Shown here one piece after another: positions 7,875-17,467 of a stretch of DNA of 64,000 bases. The stretch covers positions 35,922 through 99,921 of the forward strand of contig CAJUED010000009.1 in NCBI GenBank assembly GCA_910585075.1, given 5' to 3'. The position numbers and the translations under genes were made by a program. How positions within the stretch are numbered: position 1 is the stretch's first letter; every line of letters starts with the position of its first letter. The notes under the pieces are model-generated. The model worked only from the letters and a program-made list of their open reading frames with translations, was not told where the DNA came from and searched no databases. Source of the DNA: an uncultured Lachnospiraceae bacterium (GTDB lineage Bacteria; Bacillota; Clostridia; Lachnospirales; Lachnospiraceae).

Positions 7875-9656
7875 ATGATATTTGGAAAGCATATCAACCG
7901 ATATTACATCAAGTATGCCGGCTGGCTGCTGTTGGGGCTGGCCGCTTTAGTAATGGTGGACTTTCTGCAGCTTGAGATTCCCAAAATCTACCGGCTGGTC
8001 ATCAACGGCATGAACAGCGGGAGTGTCAGTGTGGACGGAATCCGGACAGCCTTCGATATGGATTTTTTGTTGGAGGGCATCTGCATGCCTATGCTGAAGA
8101 TTGTCCTGGCTATGGTATTCGGCCGGTTCCTGTGGCGAATTTGCTTTTTTAATGCTGCAGTGCGTTTGGAGACGGATCTGCGCAACCGCATGTTCGACCA
8201 TGCCAAGGAGCTGAGCCGGGAATACTATCAGGTGAACAAGGTGGGGAACCTGATGAGCCTGTTCACCAATGATTTGGACACGGTGCAGGACTGCTTCGGC
8301 TGGGGCGTTCTGATGTTTTTTGACGCACTGATGCTGGGGGTGCTGGCGGTGATCAATATGTGGAAGATGGATCCGGTACTGACGCTTCTGTCCATGATCC
8401 CCATGGCATTCCTGCTGGTGGCAGCTACGGTGATCGGCAGTCAGATGATGAAAAAATGGGACATCAGGCAGGAAGCATTTTCCAGGCTTTCCGACTTTTC
8501 CCAGGAAAGCTTTTCCGGCATTGCGGTGATCAAGGCCTTTGTCAAGGAGGCCAAGGAGCTGATGGCCTTCCGGCAGCTGAACCTGGAGAACGAGGAAGCT
8601 AATATGGACCACACCAGGGCCTCTGTGCTGCTGCGTATTATGGTAACGCTGTTCGTGGAGAGTGTGGTCTGCGTGATTCTGGGATACGGCGGATATCTGG
8701 TATACAGGGGGCAGTTCAACGCAGGTCAGCTGGTGGAATTCATCGGCTATTTCAACGCTGTCATCTGGCCCATCATGGCGGTCTCGGAGCTGATTGATAT
8801 GACATCCAGGGGAAAGGCATCCCTAGAGCGACTGGGAGAGCTGCTGGATGCAAAGGCGGCGGTGACGGACAGAGAAGGCGCTAAGGAACTGAAGAATGTC
8901 CGGGGCGATATCGAGTTCAGGAATCTTTCCTTCCGCTATCCCGACGGGGAGATGGATGTGTTAAAGAACATATCCGTCACCATCAGGGCCGGTGAGAACG
9001 TGGGCCTGGTAGGGAAGACAGGCTCCGGCAAGACTACCCTGGTGGATCTGATCCTGCGCACCTATAATGTGCCGGAGGGCACGTTGTTCGTAGACGGCTG
9101 TGATGTCAATGAGGTGAAGATACATGACCTGAGGGCATGCTGTGCCTATGTGCCCCAGGACAATTTCCTGTTCTCCGATACCATCGAGAATAATATCGCC
9201 TTCGGCGTGGAGAAACGGGATAGCAGAGCGGTGGTCCAGGCGGCCAGGCTTGCGGATGTGCACAGCAATATCAAGGAATTCCAGAAGGGTTACAGCACCA
9301 TCCTGGGCGAGCGCGGGGTTACAGTCTCCGGAGGCCAGAAACAGAGGATTTCCATCGCAAGGGCCCTGATGAAGGATGCGCCTATCCTGATTCTGGATGA
9401 TTCCGTATCCGCCGTGGATACCAGGACTGAGGCCGCAATCTTAGAGAACCTTCGCCGGGCCAGGGCTGGCAAGACCACCATCCTGATTGCCCACAGGGTC
9501 ACTACCATTGAGAAGATGGATAAGATCCTTTACGTGGAGGACGGGGAGCTGGTGGCGGTGGGCCCTCATGAAGAACTGTATGAAACCTGTGAGGAATACC
9601 GTAAAATGGTGGATCTCCAGAAGCTGGAGGAGGAAGGAGCGGACCGCAATGAGTGA
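7875..9656 (+). CDS. ABC exporter half-transporter, subunit 1 (degenerate catalytic site)
   Basis: A 593-residue type I (MDR-like) exporter: six membrane helices in residues 1-310, then an ATPase domain. Walker A is GKTGSGKT (380-387), the signature is VSGGQKQ (484-490) and the H-loop His is in LIAHR (540). Walker B ends LILDDS, so the catalytic Glu after the Walker B Asp is replaced by Asp (509). Together with the canonical SGGQ signature, this is the usual sign of the non-catalytic partner of a heterodimer. GGGAGGAC precedes the ATG. The second subunit overlaps it by 8 bases. Cargo (drug, peptide or lipid) cannot be inferred from sequence. Confidence 0.9.
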   Translation: MIFGKHINRYYIKYAGWLLLGLAALVMVDFLQLEIPKIYRLVINGMNSGSVSVDGIRTAFDMDFLLEGICMPMLKIVLAMVFGRFLWRICFFNAAVRLETDLRNRMFDHAKELSREYYQVNKVGNLMSLFTNDLDTVQDCFGWGVLMFFDALMLGVLAVINMWKMDPVLTLLSMIPMAFLLVAATVIGSQMMKKWDIRQEAFSRLSDFSQESFSGIAVIKAFVKEAKELMAFRQLNLENEEANMDHTRASVLLRIMVTLFVESVVCVILGYGGYLVYRGQFNAGQLVEFIGYFNAVIWPIMAVSELIDMTSRGKASLERLGELLDAKAAVTDREGAKELKNVRGDIEFRNLSFRYPDGEMDVLKNISVTIRAGENVGLVGKTGSGKTTLVDLILRTYNVPEGTLFVDGCDVNEVKIHDLRACCAYVPQDNFLFSDTIENNIAFGVEKRDSRAVVQAARLADVHSNIKEFQKGYSTILGERGVTVSGGQKQRISIARALMKDAPILILDDSVSAVDTRTEAAILENLRRARAGKTTILIAHRVTTIEKMDKILYVEDGELVAVGPHEELYETCEEYRKMVDLQKLEEEGADRNE

Positions 9657-11550
9657 GTATTTACCTGTCCTGATTTTGGGGGCGATTATCGGGGCTTTTT
9701 CGATTGTCTTCCTGCTGGCCTATATGGCCCTTCGGAAGGTGAAGGATGATTCGGATAAGGAGCGGAAGATGCCGGATGGTGAGATTGTGCGGCGTCTGCT
9801 GCAGTATGCCAGACCCTACCGGAAGAACTTTGTGATGGTGTTCTTTGTGATGCTGTTTTCCATTTTATATGACCTGCTCTCCCCGCTGATTGTCGGACGA
9901 ATCCAGGGGCTGATCAAGGATGATTTTGAATTGAACCGGCTGTATGCCATGGTAGGGGTGTACGTGGGGATTCTGATAGTTTCCATGATTTGTACTTATC
10001 TGCAGGCAATGATCCTTCAGAAGACGGGACAGAAGATCCTTTCACAGATTCGTCTGGACGTGTTCACCCATATTGAAAGCTTAAGCCACGAGCAGCTGAA
10101 CAATATCCCTGTGGGCAAGCTGGTGACAAGGGTATCCAATGACCCCAACGCCATCTCATATATGTTCACCAATATCCTGGTGACCCTGGCAAAGAATTCC
10201 ATGGTGATTGTGGGAGTAATGGGAGCCATGCTGATGCTGAACTATGCGCTGACCCTGATGATACTGTGCTTTGTGCCCTTTGTGGTGCTGTTTACGGTCA
10301 TTTTCCGGCAATTTTCACGCCGGGTGCACCGCCAGGTAAATGATGCCACCACAGATATCAATACCTATCTGTCAGAGAACCTGTCCGGCATGAAGATTAC
10401 CCAGATATTCAACCGGGAGGAGCAGAAGATGGACGATTTCCTGGGCCGCAGCCGCACACTGCAGAAGGCAAAGCTGAACCGGATGTTCGTATTCGGCATC
10501 TTTCAGCCCATGGTCTATATGCTTTACATATCTTCCAATCTGTGCCTGTTCTACTTCGGGGCCAGGGGCTATATCAAGGATATCCATTATTTTGGCCAGG
10601 TGATTGACAGCAGTATTATGGTATCCTTTTATATGTATATTTCCAGGTTTTTTAATCCCATACAGGCCCTGGCGGAGCAGTTTGACATGCTGCAGCGCTC
10701 CTTTGCCGCGGCGGAGAAGATTTTTACCATCCTGGACATGGTGCCGGAGGTGGTGGATGAGCCTGATGCGATAGAGCTTGGGGAGCTTCGGGGAGAGATT
10801 GAATTTAAGGATGTATGGTTTGGCTATAAGCCCGACGAGTGGGTGCTTAGGGGTGTGTCCTTCCATGTGGAGCCGAGGCAGACCGTGGCCTTTGTAGGCT
10901 CCACCGGTTCAGGGAAGACCACGATTCTCAGCCTGATCTGCCGAAATTACGATATCCAGAAGGGACAGATACTGATTGACGGCATTGATATCCGGAAAAT
11001 CAAGATTTCATCCCTGCGGCGGCATTTCGGTCAGATGCTGCAGGATGTGTTCCTGTTTTCCGGCGACATCCGCAGCAATATCCTGCTGCGCAAGGAGGAT
11101 GTAAGCGATGGGGAAGTGTGGGAGGCCTGCCGTTATGTGAACGCAGACAGATTTATAAGCAGGCTGGAGAACGGATTAGACGAGGTGGTGCGGGAGAGGG
11201 GCAATAATTTCTCTGCCGGACAAAGACAGCTCCTTTCCTTTGCACGCACGATTATTCATAAGCCCTCGGTGATGATCCTGGATGAGGCCACCGCCAATAT
11301 CGACACGGAGACAGAGCTGCTGATTCAGGACAGCCTAGAGAAGATGAAGAATATCGGAACCATGCTGATCGTAGCCCACAGGCTCTCCACGATTCAACAC
11401 GCGGACAACATCATAGTGTTGTCCCATGGACAGATAGTGGAGCAGGGCAGCCACCAACAGCTGCTTCACCAAAAGGGGAGGTATTATGACCTCTATACGC
11501 TGCAGTATAATAAGCAGCTGCTGCAGGGCGGCAATAGAACGGCTTTTTGA
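9649..11550 (+). CDS. ABC exporter half-transporter, subunit 2 (catalytic Glu present)
   Basis: A 633-residue partner of the preceding exporter subunit. An extra N-terminal membrane segment (about 6-28) precedes the six-helix exporter core. In the ATPase domain Walker A is GSTGSGKT (417-424), the signature is altered to FSAGQRQ (521-527), and Walker B ends ILDEAT with the catalytic Glu 546. The pairing of a good Walker B here with a good signature in subunit 1 gives one complete and one degenerate ATP site, as in heterodimeric exporters of the TM287/288 or BmrCD type. The start is the ATG inside ATGAGTGA, overlapping the previous stop, so the two are translationally coupled. Confidence 0.9.
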   Translation: MSEYLPVLILGAIIGAFSIVFLLAYMALRKVKDDSDKERKMPDGEIVRRLLQYARPYRKNFVMVFFVMLFSILYDLLSPLIVGRIQGLIKDDFELNRLYAMVGVYVGILIVSMICTYLQAMILQKTGQKILSQIRLDVFTHIESLSHEQLNNIPVGKLVTRVSNDPNAISYMFTNILVTLAKNSMVIVGVMGAMLMLNYALTLMILCFVPFVVLFTVIFRQFSRRVHRQVNDATTDINTYLSENLSGMKITQIFNREEQKMDDFLGRSRTLQKAKLNRMFVFGIFQPMVYMLYISSNLCLFYFGARGYIKDIHYFGQVIDSSIMVSFYMYISRFFNPIQALAEQFDMLQRSFAAAEKIFTILDMVPEVVDEPDAIELGELRGEIEFKDVWFGYKPDEWVLRGVSFHVEPRQTVAFVGSTGSGKTTILSLICRNYDIQKGQILIDGIDIRKIKISSLRRHFGQMLQDVFLFSGDIRSNILLRKEDVSDGEVWEACRYVNADRFISRLENGLDEVVRERGNNFSAGQRQLLSFARTIIHKPSVMILDEATANIDTETELLIQDSLEKMKNIGTMLIVAHRLSTIQHADNIIVLSHGQIVEQGSHQQLLHQKGRYYDLYTLQYNKQLLQGGNRTAF

Positions 11551-11601
11551 TGGTACAAACGAAAATGCCAGATTCGGAGATAAAGCATTAAGCATCTCTA
11601 A

Positions 11602-11667
11602 GGCGTCAAAAAACGCCGCCTAAGAGTCTGCTAAATGTTTACGCGCATCCACAAACTTGATATGCGC
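11602..11667. other. Two small inverted repeats before the AraC-GH39 gene
   Basis: GGCGT (11602-11606) pairs with ACGCC (11613-11617) over a six-base loop, without a T-run. GCGCAT (11643-11648) pairs with ATGCGC (11662-11667), 17 bases before the AraC gene; it could be an operator. Confidence 0.3.
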
Positions 11668-11683
11668 AGAAATGGGGTAAAAA

Positions 11684-14194
11684 ATGCATGGAATTCGCTT
11701 TGAGGAGGACTGTAATACATCCATTCCTCATTTTCACAGTGAGATGGAAATTTTATATATTTTAACCGGGCGGATGGCCATCATTGGTTCCGGTTACAAT
11801 TACGTGCTGGAAGCGGAGGATTTCATTGTGCTGAATCCTTACGAGCATCACGAGCTGTACGGGGAGGCAGGATGCCATACGATTTCCGGTTATATTTCCT
11901 CCGAAATTTTCAGACAGTCGGGGCTTGGGCGGGTTGTGTGCTGCAGCAGAACCATGGCGGAGCATGCGGATTATCCCAACTTACTGCGGACAAGGCTTGC
12001 CATGCTTTTTAAATATGATATGAGCGGCGCAAAGTCCCAGAAGCTTTATGTGCTCAGCCAGCTTTTCGGCCTGCTTGCCATATTGAAGACCCAGTTTGAA
12101 GTTCCGGGGGAGGAGGCGCCGCCGTTATATAAGGATGCGGACAGGATGCAGGAGGTGCTGACTTATTTAAGCGTGCACTTTTCGGAGAATATTACCATGC
12201 AGGATGTGGCGGAGAGGGTGTACCTTTCCAAGAGCTATCTTTCCCGGGAATTCCAGAAATATATGGGGATTTCCTTTTCGGATTATCTGAGGAAACTTCG
12301 GCTGAACCGGGCCGCCTATCTTTTGGCGGAAAGTGAGGAGAGCATAACGGATATTGCCCTGTCCTGTGGATTTTCCAATGTCAATACCATGATTATCAAC
12401 TTCCGGGAGGAATATAATGAGACGCCGGGCGCCTACCGGAAAGAAAAGGGCAAAAAGGACGGCAAGCGCGGGCTTACGCCAAAGCTGCCCGGGGAGATGA
12501 ATATAGAGTCACGGAAACCGGCCGGGGTAAGCTCTTATATGAGTCTTTTGAAATATGCGGCGGAGGAGGAGGCTGCCCGGCCTCTGGATAAGAAGCAGCA
12601 GGAGCCGGTCTTTGTGGAGGCAAATCTTTTGGAGGATAAGGGAGAGCTGTTTCTGTGCCATAATGATACCATCAATATCGGCTGGGCGGATTCGCTGCTG
12701 AATAAGACCCTTCACAGGGTTTTCGAGCGGGTGAACAGGGAGGTTTCCTTCCGCTACATCCGTTTCCACGGGATACTGGATGACTCCATGGACGTTTATC
12801 ATGAATATGGGGACGGCAGGCCGTGGTTCAGCTTTACCTACCTGGATATGGTTATGGATGAAATTCTGGATTTGGGACTTAAGCCCTTTTTTGAGTTTGG
12901 CTATACACCCTATAAGCTGTTCTCTGAGGGGAAGAATGTGTTTGGAACCTCCTGTGTCAACGTGCCCAATACCCCGGAAACCTTGGATAAATGGCAGCTT
13001 TTGGTGGAAAGCGTGATGGCCCATCTGCTTGAGCGGTTCGGCTATGAGGAGGTGCGGCAGTGGCGTTTTGCCCCCATCAATGGGGTGTATATTTCTTATG
13101 GCGTGTTTTCCGCACAGGAATATCTTGCCTGCTATGAGAGAACCTACAGGAGCGTCCGCAAATTTATACCGGATGCGGCCTTTTATGGATTTGGGGTGGA
13201 TACAGGCTTTTTATCAGCGGACGGGACGGAAGTGTTAGAGCAGCTTTTGGCCTATTGCCTTAAAAAGGATTGTATGCCGGATGTGCTCAGTTTCCAGTGC
13301 TTTGGCTGTGATTATTCGAAGGTGTCCCGGGGCCAGGCGGAGGGGAATATTTCGGTAAATGAAAGCGGAATGGCGGACGAGCCTGCGCCGGCCAGCAGTG
13401 ACCCGGATGTTTTAAAACATGAGATTGCTCTGTGCAAAAAGGTTTTGAGTAAGTTTGGCTGCCAGGATTATCCCATATATGTGACGGAATGGAATTCCAC
13501 TATCTGGCAGAATGATTTGAGCAATGATACCTGTTTTAAGGCCGCATTTATCATGAAAAATATGTTGGAAAACTGCGACGGGATTTCAGGTATTGCCTAC
13601 ACCCACCTGACAGACCATTCGGAACGGCGTGTCATTCATTCCAGCCTGTACCATGGAGGCTATGGGATGTTCACCTATAACGGCATTGTGAAGGCGGGCT
13701 ATTATGCCTATCAGCTTCTGACCATGTTAAAGAGGGAAAAGGGTGTGATTGTGGAAAAGGGGGAGGGCTACCTGGTTACCCGTTCCGAAGATTATAAACG
13801 GATTCAGATTGTACTTTACCATTATTGTCATTATGATATGGAAAACCGCACAGGCCGGGCAGTTTCGGTGGAGGAACAGCGCGCCGTTGACCGTTATTAC
13901 GGGTTTGAACAAAAGGGCACAAGGAGCTTTCACCTGCATTTAACAAATATGCCGGAAGGAACTTATTTAAAGAGAAGCTTTTCCATTTCCCGCCAGCATG
14001 GGAGCAGCTATGATATGTGGATGGGTTTAGGGGCTCCGGAGCTGAGAGGTGCGGAGCAGATAGGGTATTTGAACAGCATCAGTACCTTTCACATTCATTA
14101 TGACCCCCTTCATGTGACAGGGGAGGGGGAATGGATTGCGTCTACCGTGCTGGATGAGCACGAGGTGAGACTTATCCTGATTGAGAAAAAATAG
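11684..14194 (+). CDS. AraC-family regulator fused to a GH39-like (beta-xylosidase) domain
   Basis: An 836-residue fusion protein. Residues about 1-90 are a cupin-type sensor (HFHSEMEILYILTG), and about 150-255 are the two AraC helix-turn-helix units (TMQDVAERVYLSKSYLSREF, then ITDIALSCGFSNVN). From about 305 to the end it resembles GH39 xylosidases: RYIRFHGILDD, the (beta/alpha)8 region, and the nucleophile motif YVTEWNST with Glu 602. The acid/base motif, normally FEVWNEP, reads FAPINGV (residues 462-468), so the catalytic Glu is Gly 467. The domain therefore probably binds rather than cleaves a sugar. GGGG lies seven bases before the ATG. It likely controls the esterase and symporter genes downstream. 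Confidence 0.85.
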   Translation: MHGIRFEEDCNTSIPHFHSEMEILYILTGRMAIIGSGYNYVLEAEDFIVLNPYEHHELYGEAGCHTISGYISSEIFRQSGLGRVVCCSRTMAEHADYPNLLRTRLAMLFKYDMSGAKSQKLYVLSQLFGLLAILKTQFEVPGEEAPPLYKDADRMQEVLTYLSVHFSENITMQDVAERVYLSKSYLSREFQKYMGISFSDYLRKLRLNRAAYLLAESEESITDIALSCGFSNVNTMIINFREEYNETPGAYRKEKGKKDGKRGLTPKLPGEMNIESRKPAGVSSYMSLLKYAAEEEAARPLDKKQQEPVFVEANLLEDKGELFLCHNDTINIGWADSLLNKTLHRVFERVNREVSFRYIRFHGILDDSMDVYHEYGDGRPWFSFTYLDMVMDEILDLGLKPFFEFGYTPYKLFSEGKNVFGTSCVNVPNTPETLDKWQLLVESVMAHLLERFGYEEVRQWRFAPINGVYISYGVFSAQEYLACYERTYRSVRKFIPDAAFYGFGVDTGFLSADGTEVLEQLLAYCLKKDCMPDVLSFQCFGCDYSKVSRGQAEGNISVNESGMADEPAPASSDPDVLKHEIALCKKVLSKFGCQDYPIYVTEWNSTIWQNDLSNDTCFKAAFIMKNMLENCDGISGIAYTHLTDHSERRVIHSSLYHGGYGMFTYNGIVKAGYYAYQLLTMLKREKGVIVEKGEGYLVTRSEDYKRIQIVLYHYCHYDMENRTGRAVSVEEQRAVDRYYGFEQKGTRSFHLHLTNMPEGTYLKRSFSISRQHGSSYDMWMGLGAPELRGAEQIGYLNSISTFHIHYDPLHVTGEGEWIASTVLDEHEVRLILIEKK

Positions 14195-14265
14195 TGTTTT
14201 GTATGGCTATCACTTGAAAAATAGCTTATGGAAAGAGAAAAATCACGATTCTAAAATGTTTTTAT

Positions 14266-14306
14266 CACGATTTGTTTCGCCATCTGGCGGAGCAAATCGT
14301 GTTTTT
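14266..14306 (+). terminator. Terminator after the AraC-GH39 gene
   Basis: CACGATTTG (14266-14274) pairs with CAAATCGTG (14293-14301), with an inner CGCC/GGCG pair, followed by TTTTT. The rest of the gap to 14494 is AT-rich; a TATAAT at 14374-14379 could be a -10 element but has no good -35. Confidence 0.85.
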
Positions 14307-14493
14307 ATTTTTAAAGGAAATAATTTTGTACCCATTTTCATGATGGCTGATAGTCGGAATTTAGTTCTTTTTATATAATATTTATAAATTATCAGAGAAA
14401 AATAATAAATGAGTAAGAAATAATTTATGGAAACGAGGTGTTACTGTGAAAAATAGATTTTCACAGTAATGCCGGCAAGAATGGAGGTTTATT

Positions 14494-15402
14494 ATGGAAG
14501 TGAAGGAATGGACCTATGAGGAACTTCCGGAATTTACACAGGAAGTGGAAGGGGCTCAGGTGATTCAGACCACAGGAAATGAAATGGGTTCGGTGTATGC
14601 CCACAATGTGGAGTATGCCGAGATTGACGGCGTAAAGCTGCATTTGCAGATTCTCATGCCGGGGACGCGAAACAACCAGGAAATGGTCTGCCCCTGCGTT
14701 GTGTTTGTACAGGGCTCGGCGTGGATGCCCCAGGACGTTTACGCACAGCTTCCCAGAGTGTCCAAGTTAGCGGACAGGGGATATGTGGTGGCCATTGTGG
14801 AATACCGCCATTCAGGGATTGCCCCCTTTCCGGCACAGATTATGGATGCAAGGAATGCAATCCGGTTTTTGCGGGTGAATGCAAAGCAGTATCACATTGA
14901 TCCGGATAAAATCGTGGTTTCAGGAGATTCCTCAGGAGGCCACACGGCAATGTTTGCGGGGATGATCCATGATGATGTGGAAAACAACCTTTTCCCAGGA
15001 GTGTCCGCGGAAGTAAAGGGAATCGTCAACTACTACGGAAGTACCAGCGTTATGGCGGAGGATTCCAACCCCACCCAGCTGCTTCACTGCCAGCCGGACA
15101 GCCCTGAGGGCATGGTCATGGGACATGTGGATTTGCGTGATAACATGGAGCTGAAAAGAAAGCTTTCCGTGGAATGCAATATCACGGAGGATACGGTTAT
15201 CCCGCCCACCATCATCCTGCACGGTACAAAGGACTGCATTGTAAACTGCGAAGGCAGTGCCATTCTCTATCGCCAGATGAAAAAATGCGGCAAGGATGTA
15301 AAGCTTTATCTGATAAAGGGCGCTAACCATGGCGGGCCGGAGTTCTGGACCACAGAGGTTTTGGATATAGTGGATGATTTCATCAAAAGCTGCATTCGAT
15401 AG
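14494..15402 (+). CDS. Alpha/beta-hydrolase, acetyl-esterase (BD-FAE / xylan esterase) type
   Basis: A 302-residue cytoplasmic esterase with no signal peptide. The catalytic triad is visible as Ser 146 in SGDSSGGH, Asp 247 in LHGTKDCIV and His 279 in GANHGG, with an oxyanion-side segment VFVQGSAW. This arrangement fits the esterase/lipase group that includes feruloyl and acetyl-xylan esterases; an intracellular enzyme would remove acyl groups from imported oligosaccharides. The ATG has AATGGAGG upstream. It is followed by a GPH-type sugar symporter on the same strand after 167 bases, so uptake and deacylation are probably co-regulated by the AraC-GH39 protein upstream. The actual ester substrate is not determined. 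Confidence 0.82.
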   Translation: MEVKEWTYEELPEFTQEVEGAQVIQTTGNEMGSVYAHNVEYAEIDGVKLHLQILMPGTRNNQEMVCPCVVFVQGSAWMPQDVYAQLPRVSKLADRGYVVAIVEYRHSGIAPFPAQIMDARNAIRFLRVNAKQYHIDPDKIVVSGDSSGGHTAMFAGMIHDDVENNLFPGVSAEVKGIVNYYGSTSVMAEDSNPTQLLHCQPDSPEGMVMGHVDLRDNMELKRKLSVECNITEDTVIPPTIILHGTKDCIVNCEGSAILYRQMKKCGKDVKLYLIKGANHGGPEFWTTEVLDIVDDFIKSCIR

Positions 15403-15569
15403 AATGTTACACGGTATTCATTTGTGCGGCAAGTGAGTTTTGCCCCGCACTTATAAATAGAATGAAAGTAAAAGCTGAGAAAAACAAATTTACGCCTGCC
15501 CGCTGTATACTGCGGATACATGAGAGCGTATACATGAAATATGAGGGATTGGCTGAAATGGAGGAAAAA

Positions 15570-16925
15570 ATGTCAAAAGATTCTAACAAAATTAGTTTGC
15601 TTGAGAAAATTATATACGGATCGGGCGATGTGGGTCTCAACGCAATGTACACCCTGTTCAGTTCTTATGTCCTGTTCTTCTATACGGATGTGGTTCTGAT
15701 AAATGCGGCCTTAATTGGTACCGTTATTATGGTATCCAAGCTCTTTGATGGTATTTCTGATTTGATTGCAGGTCAGTTGATTGACACCCACAAATCAAAA
15801 AGGGGACATTGTATCCCTGTTTTACTGAAATGGACCCTTCCTATGTTGGCTTCCGTTGTGCTGGTATTTACGGTACCGGATTCCACAGTTGCGGTGCGTG
15901 TGGCATATATCTTTGTTACATACAATTTGTTTAATACAGTGCTGTATACTTATGTTGGTATGGCTCACGGGTCACTGGCTACCTATGTTACCAACAATTC
16001 TGAGGATCGTTCTCAGATGCTGATTTTTAAAATGCTCTTTGCTGCTCTTACACAGACAGTTATGGCAAGCGCTATGATGCCCATGGTTAATTTCTTCGGC
16101 GGCCAGCAGCTACAGAGTGCATGGATCAAATCCATTCTGGTATTCGGTATCATTGGTTTGATTCCTCTTGCGCTGAATATTCTGTTTGTAAAGGAGCGTG
16201 TTGACAATGAAGCTCCTCCGGAAAATATTATACAGGGTGTGAAATGCGCATTTGTCAATAAATACTGGTGGATGGCGTTTATCGTAAACCTTTGCGCAAA
16301 CTTTATTTTAACCTTCAACCTGTCCGTTTCCGTTTATTATCTGAATTCGGTAATGGGTAATATGGGACCTATGGGAACCTTCGTTGCATGTTCTAATCTG
16401 CCGGGTGTTGTGCTCAGCGCTGTGTGCCCGTTCATGCTTAAGAAGTTTACCAAGCGTCAGATGGTTTTATTTGGTGCGGTCTGCATGGTGGTTGCACAGA
16501 TCGTATTCATTATCGCACCAAGTACAGTGCCGATTCTGTTTGCTACCGCCCTTCTTCGTGGTATCGGTATGGGCTTTGCAATGGGTATGGCGGGCGCATT
16601 GATTGGCGATACCATTGATTACGGCGAGTGGAAGACAGGTACCCGTGTTCAGTCCGTTCTGTTCTCCGCAAGCTCCGTAGGGGCTAAGGTTGGCCAGGGC
16701 GCCCTGACTGCTATATTTGGTTTTGTTTTAACGGCAATTGGCTATGACGGAGCAGCTGCAACCCAGGCTGCAAGCGCGATTTCCGGTATCGACGGGTTCT
16801 TTAAGTTTGGTCCCCTTGTGGTAGCGGTTGTCCTTCTGATTGATATTTGGTTCCTGGATGTGGAGACCAAGAATCCTCAGTATATTAAGGAAATTGCAGA
16901 GCGTAAGGCGAAAGCGAAGGCTTAA
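15570..16925 (+). CDS. GPH-family (glycoside-pentoside-hexuronide) cation symporter
   Basis: A 451-residue membrane protein of the major facilitator superfamily, GPH group, which imports oligosaccharides or glycosides with a cation. It shows about twelve hydrophobic segments. The N-terminal family motif KIIYGSGDVGLNAMY, the loop motif LIDTHKSKRGHCIP and the late motif GDTIDYGEWKTG are all present. I chose the ATG at 15570 because GGAGG at 15560-15564 precedes it; an upstream in-frame ATG at 15462 lacks this. Codon choice here (many GTT, GCT, GGT) looks more highly expressed than in neighbouring genes. A terminator follows at 17034. Together with the esterase it forms a small uptake unit, probably for acetylated xylo-oligosaccharides (inference). 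Confidence 0.88.
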   Translation: MSKDSNKISLLEKIIYGSGDVGLNAMYTLFSSYVLFFYTDVVLINAALIGTVIMVSKLFDGISDLIAGQLIDTHKSKRGHCIPVLLKWTLPMLASVVLVFTVPDSTVAVRVAYIFVTYNLFNTVLYTYVGMAHGSLATYVTNNSEDRSQMLIFKMLFAALTQTVMASAMMPMVNFFGGQQLQSAWIKSILVFGIIGLIPLALNILFVKERVDNEAPPENIIQGVKCAFVNKYWWMAFIVNLCANFILTFNLSVSVYYLNSVMGNMGPMGTFVACSNLPGVVLSAVCPFMLKKFTKRQMVLFGAVCMVVAQIVFIIAPSTVPILFATALLRGIGMGFAMGMAGALIGDTIDYGEWKTGTRVQSVLFSASSVGAKVGQGALTAIFGFVLTAIGYDGAAATQAASAISGIDGFFKFGPLVVAVVLLIDIWFLDVETKNPQYIKEIAERKAKAKA

Positions 16926-17033
16926 ATGATAACAGTCCGGCATTCGGCTTTAATGTTACCTTAAATTCATATTGGCAGAAATCGGGCGGCGGTTTGACTT
17001 GCCAGAATCGCCACAAACCTGATTTCCATAAAA

Positions 17034-17080
17034 CCCCGGAGTGTGTGTTACTCAGCTCACATGCTCCGGGGAGTTTGTTT
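17034..17080 (+). terminator. Terminator after the GPH symporter
   Basis: CCCCGGAG (17034-17041) pairs with CTCCGGGG (17064-17071), extended by GTGTG/CACA, then a broken T-run. Confidence 0.8.
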
Positions 17081-17235
17081 ATTCAGGGAATTGTCAGATA
17101 ATTAAATGGGCTTTACGCTGTTGTTATGGTATGCTTTTCTATATTTCTCTGAAAGTGCTTTTATCAAGTTTGGGCGTAAATCTTACAGAGATTGATGGAA
17201 TGAAAGAATAGTAATAAAAATTGTATAGGCATTAT

Positions 17236-17284
17236 GAAAAATAAGGTGTGAAGTTTGATAAATAAACTTAACACCTTATTTTTA
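17236..17284. terminator. Bidirectional terminator closing the small-peptide unit
   Basis: AATAAGGTGTGAAGTTT (17240-17256) pairs with AAACTTAACACCTTATT (17264-17280) with one mismatch. Five T follow on the plus strand and five A precede on the left, so it can work in both directions. No plus-strand gene is seen between 17080 and 17236. Confidence 0.8.
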
Positions 17285-17286
17285 TC

Positions 17287-17324
17287 AATAAGACGGCTCG
17301 CGAAGCGTGACGGCGTTTGATAGT
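17287..17324 (+). repeat. 38-nt post-terminator repeat element, copy 2
   Basis: Starts three bases after the stem-loop T-run. AATAAG, CTCGCGAAGCGTG and GGCGTTTGATAGT are shared exactly with the copy at 23614 (34 of 38 bases by hand). Confidence 0.7.
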
Positions 17325-17336
17325 TATGGTTCAATG

Positions 17337-17417
17337 TTAAAATTCAAGTTCCGAAGTATCAATACTGAATGTTGAAAGCTTGATTTTTGCAATTTTGATT
17401 TGTTCTTCTGGTGCCAT
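17337..17417 (-). CDS. Possible small-peptide gene (26 residues)
   Basis: A very short open frame with all the parts of a transcription unit. On the minus strand a TTGAAT-17-TATACT promoter (17468-17496) is followed about 45 bases later by AGGTGA, seven bases, and an ATG at 17417. The peptide starts MAPEEQIKIAKIK and ends STFSIDTSELEF; it is charged at the front, has no Cys and no membrane segment. Translation stops at 17337 and the bidirectional hairpin at 17236-17284 closes the unit. I recognise no family. No modifying enzyme or exporter is adjacent. It could be a signalling peptide, a leftover of a longer gene, or chance. Confidence 0.35.
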   Translation of the reverse strand: MAPEEQIKIAKIKLSTFSIDTSELEF

Positions 17418-17467
17418 GCGTAATCACCTGCTTTCTATAATAATATTGTTATCAATGCTGTGATGTA

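Noticed and set aside
7947..8612. His-rich open frame opposite ABC exporter subunit 1
   Set aside because: Antisense shadow with no start signal; the His-richness reflects the codons of the exporter gene.
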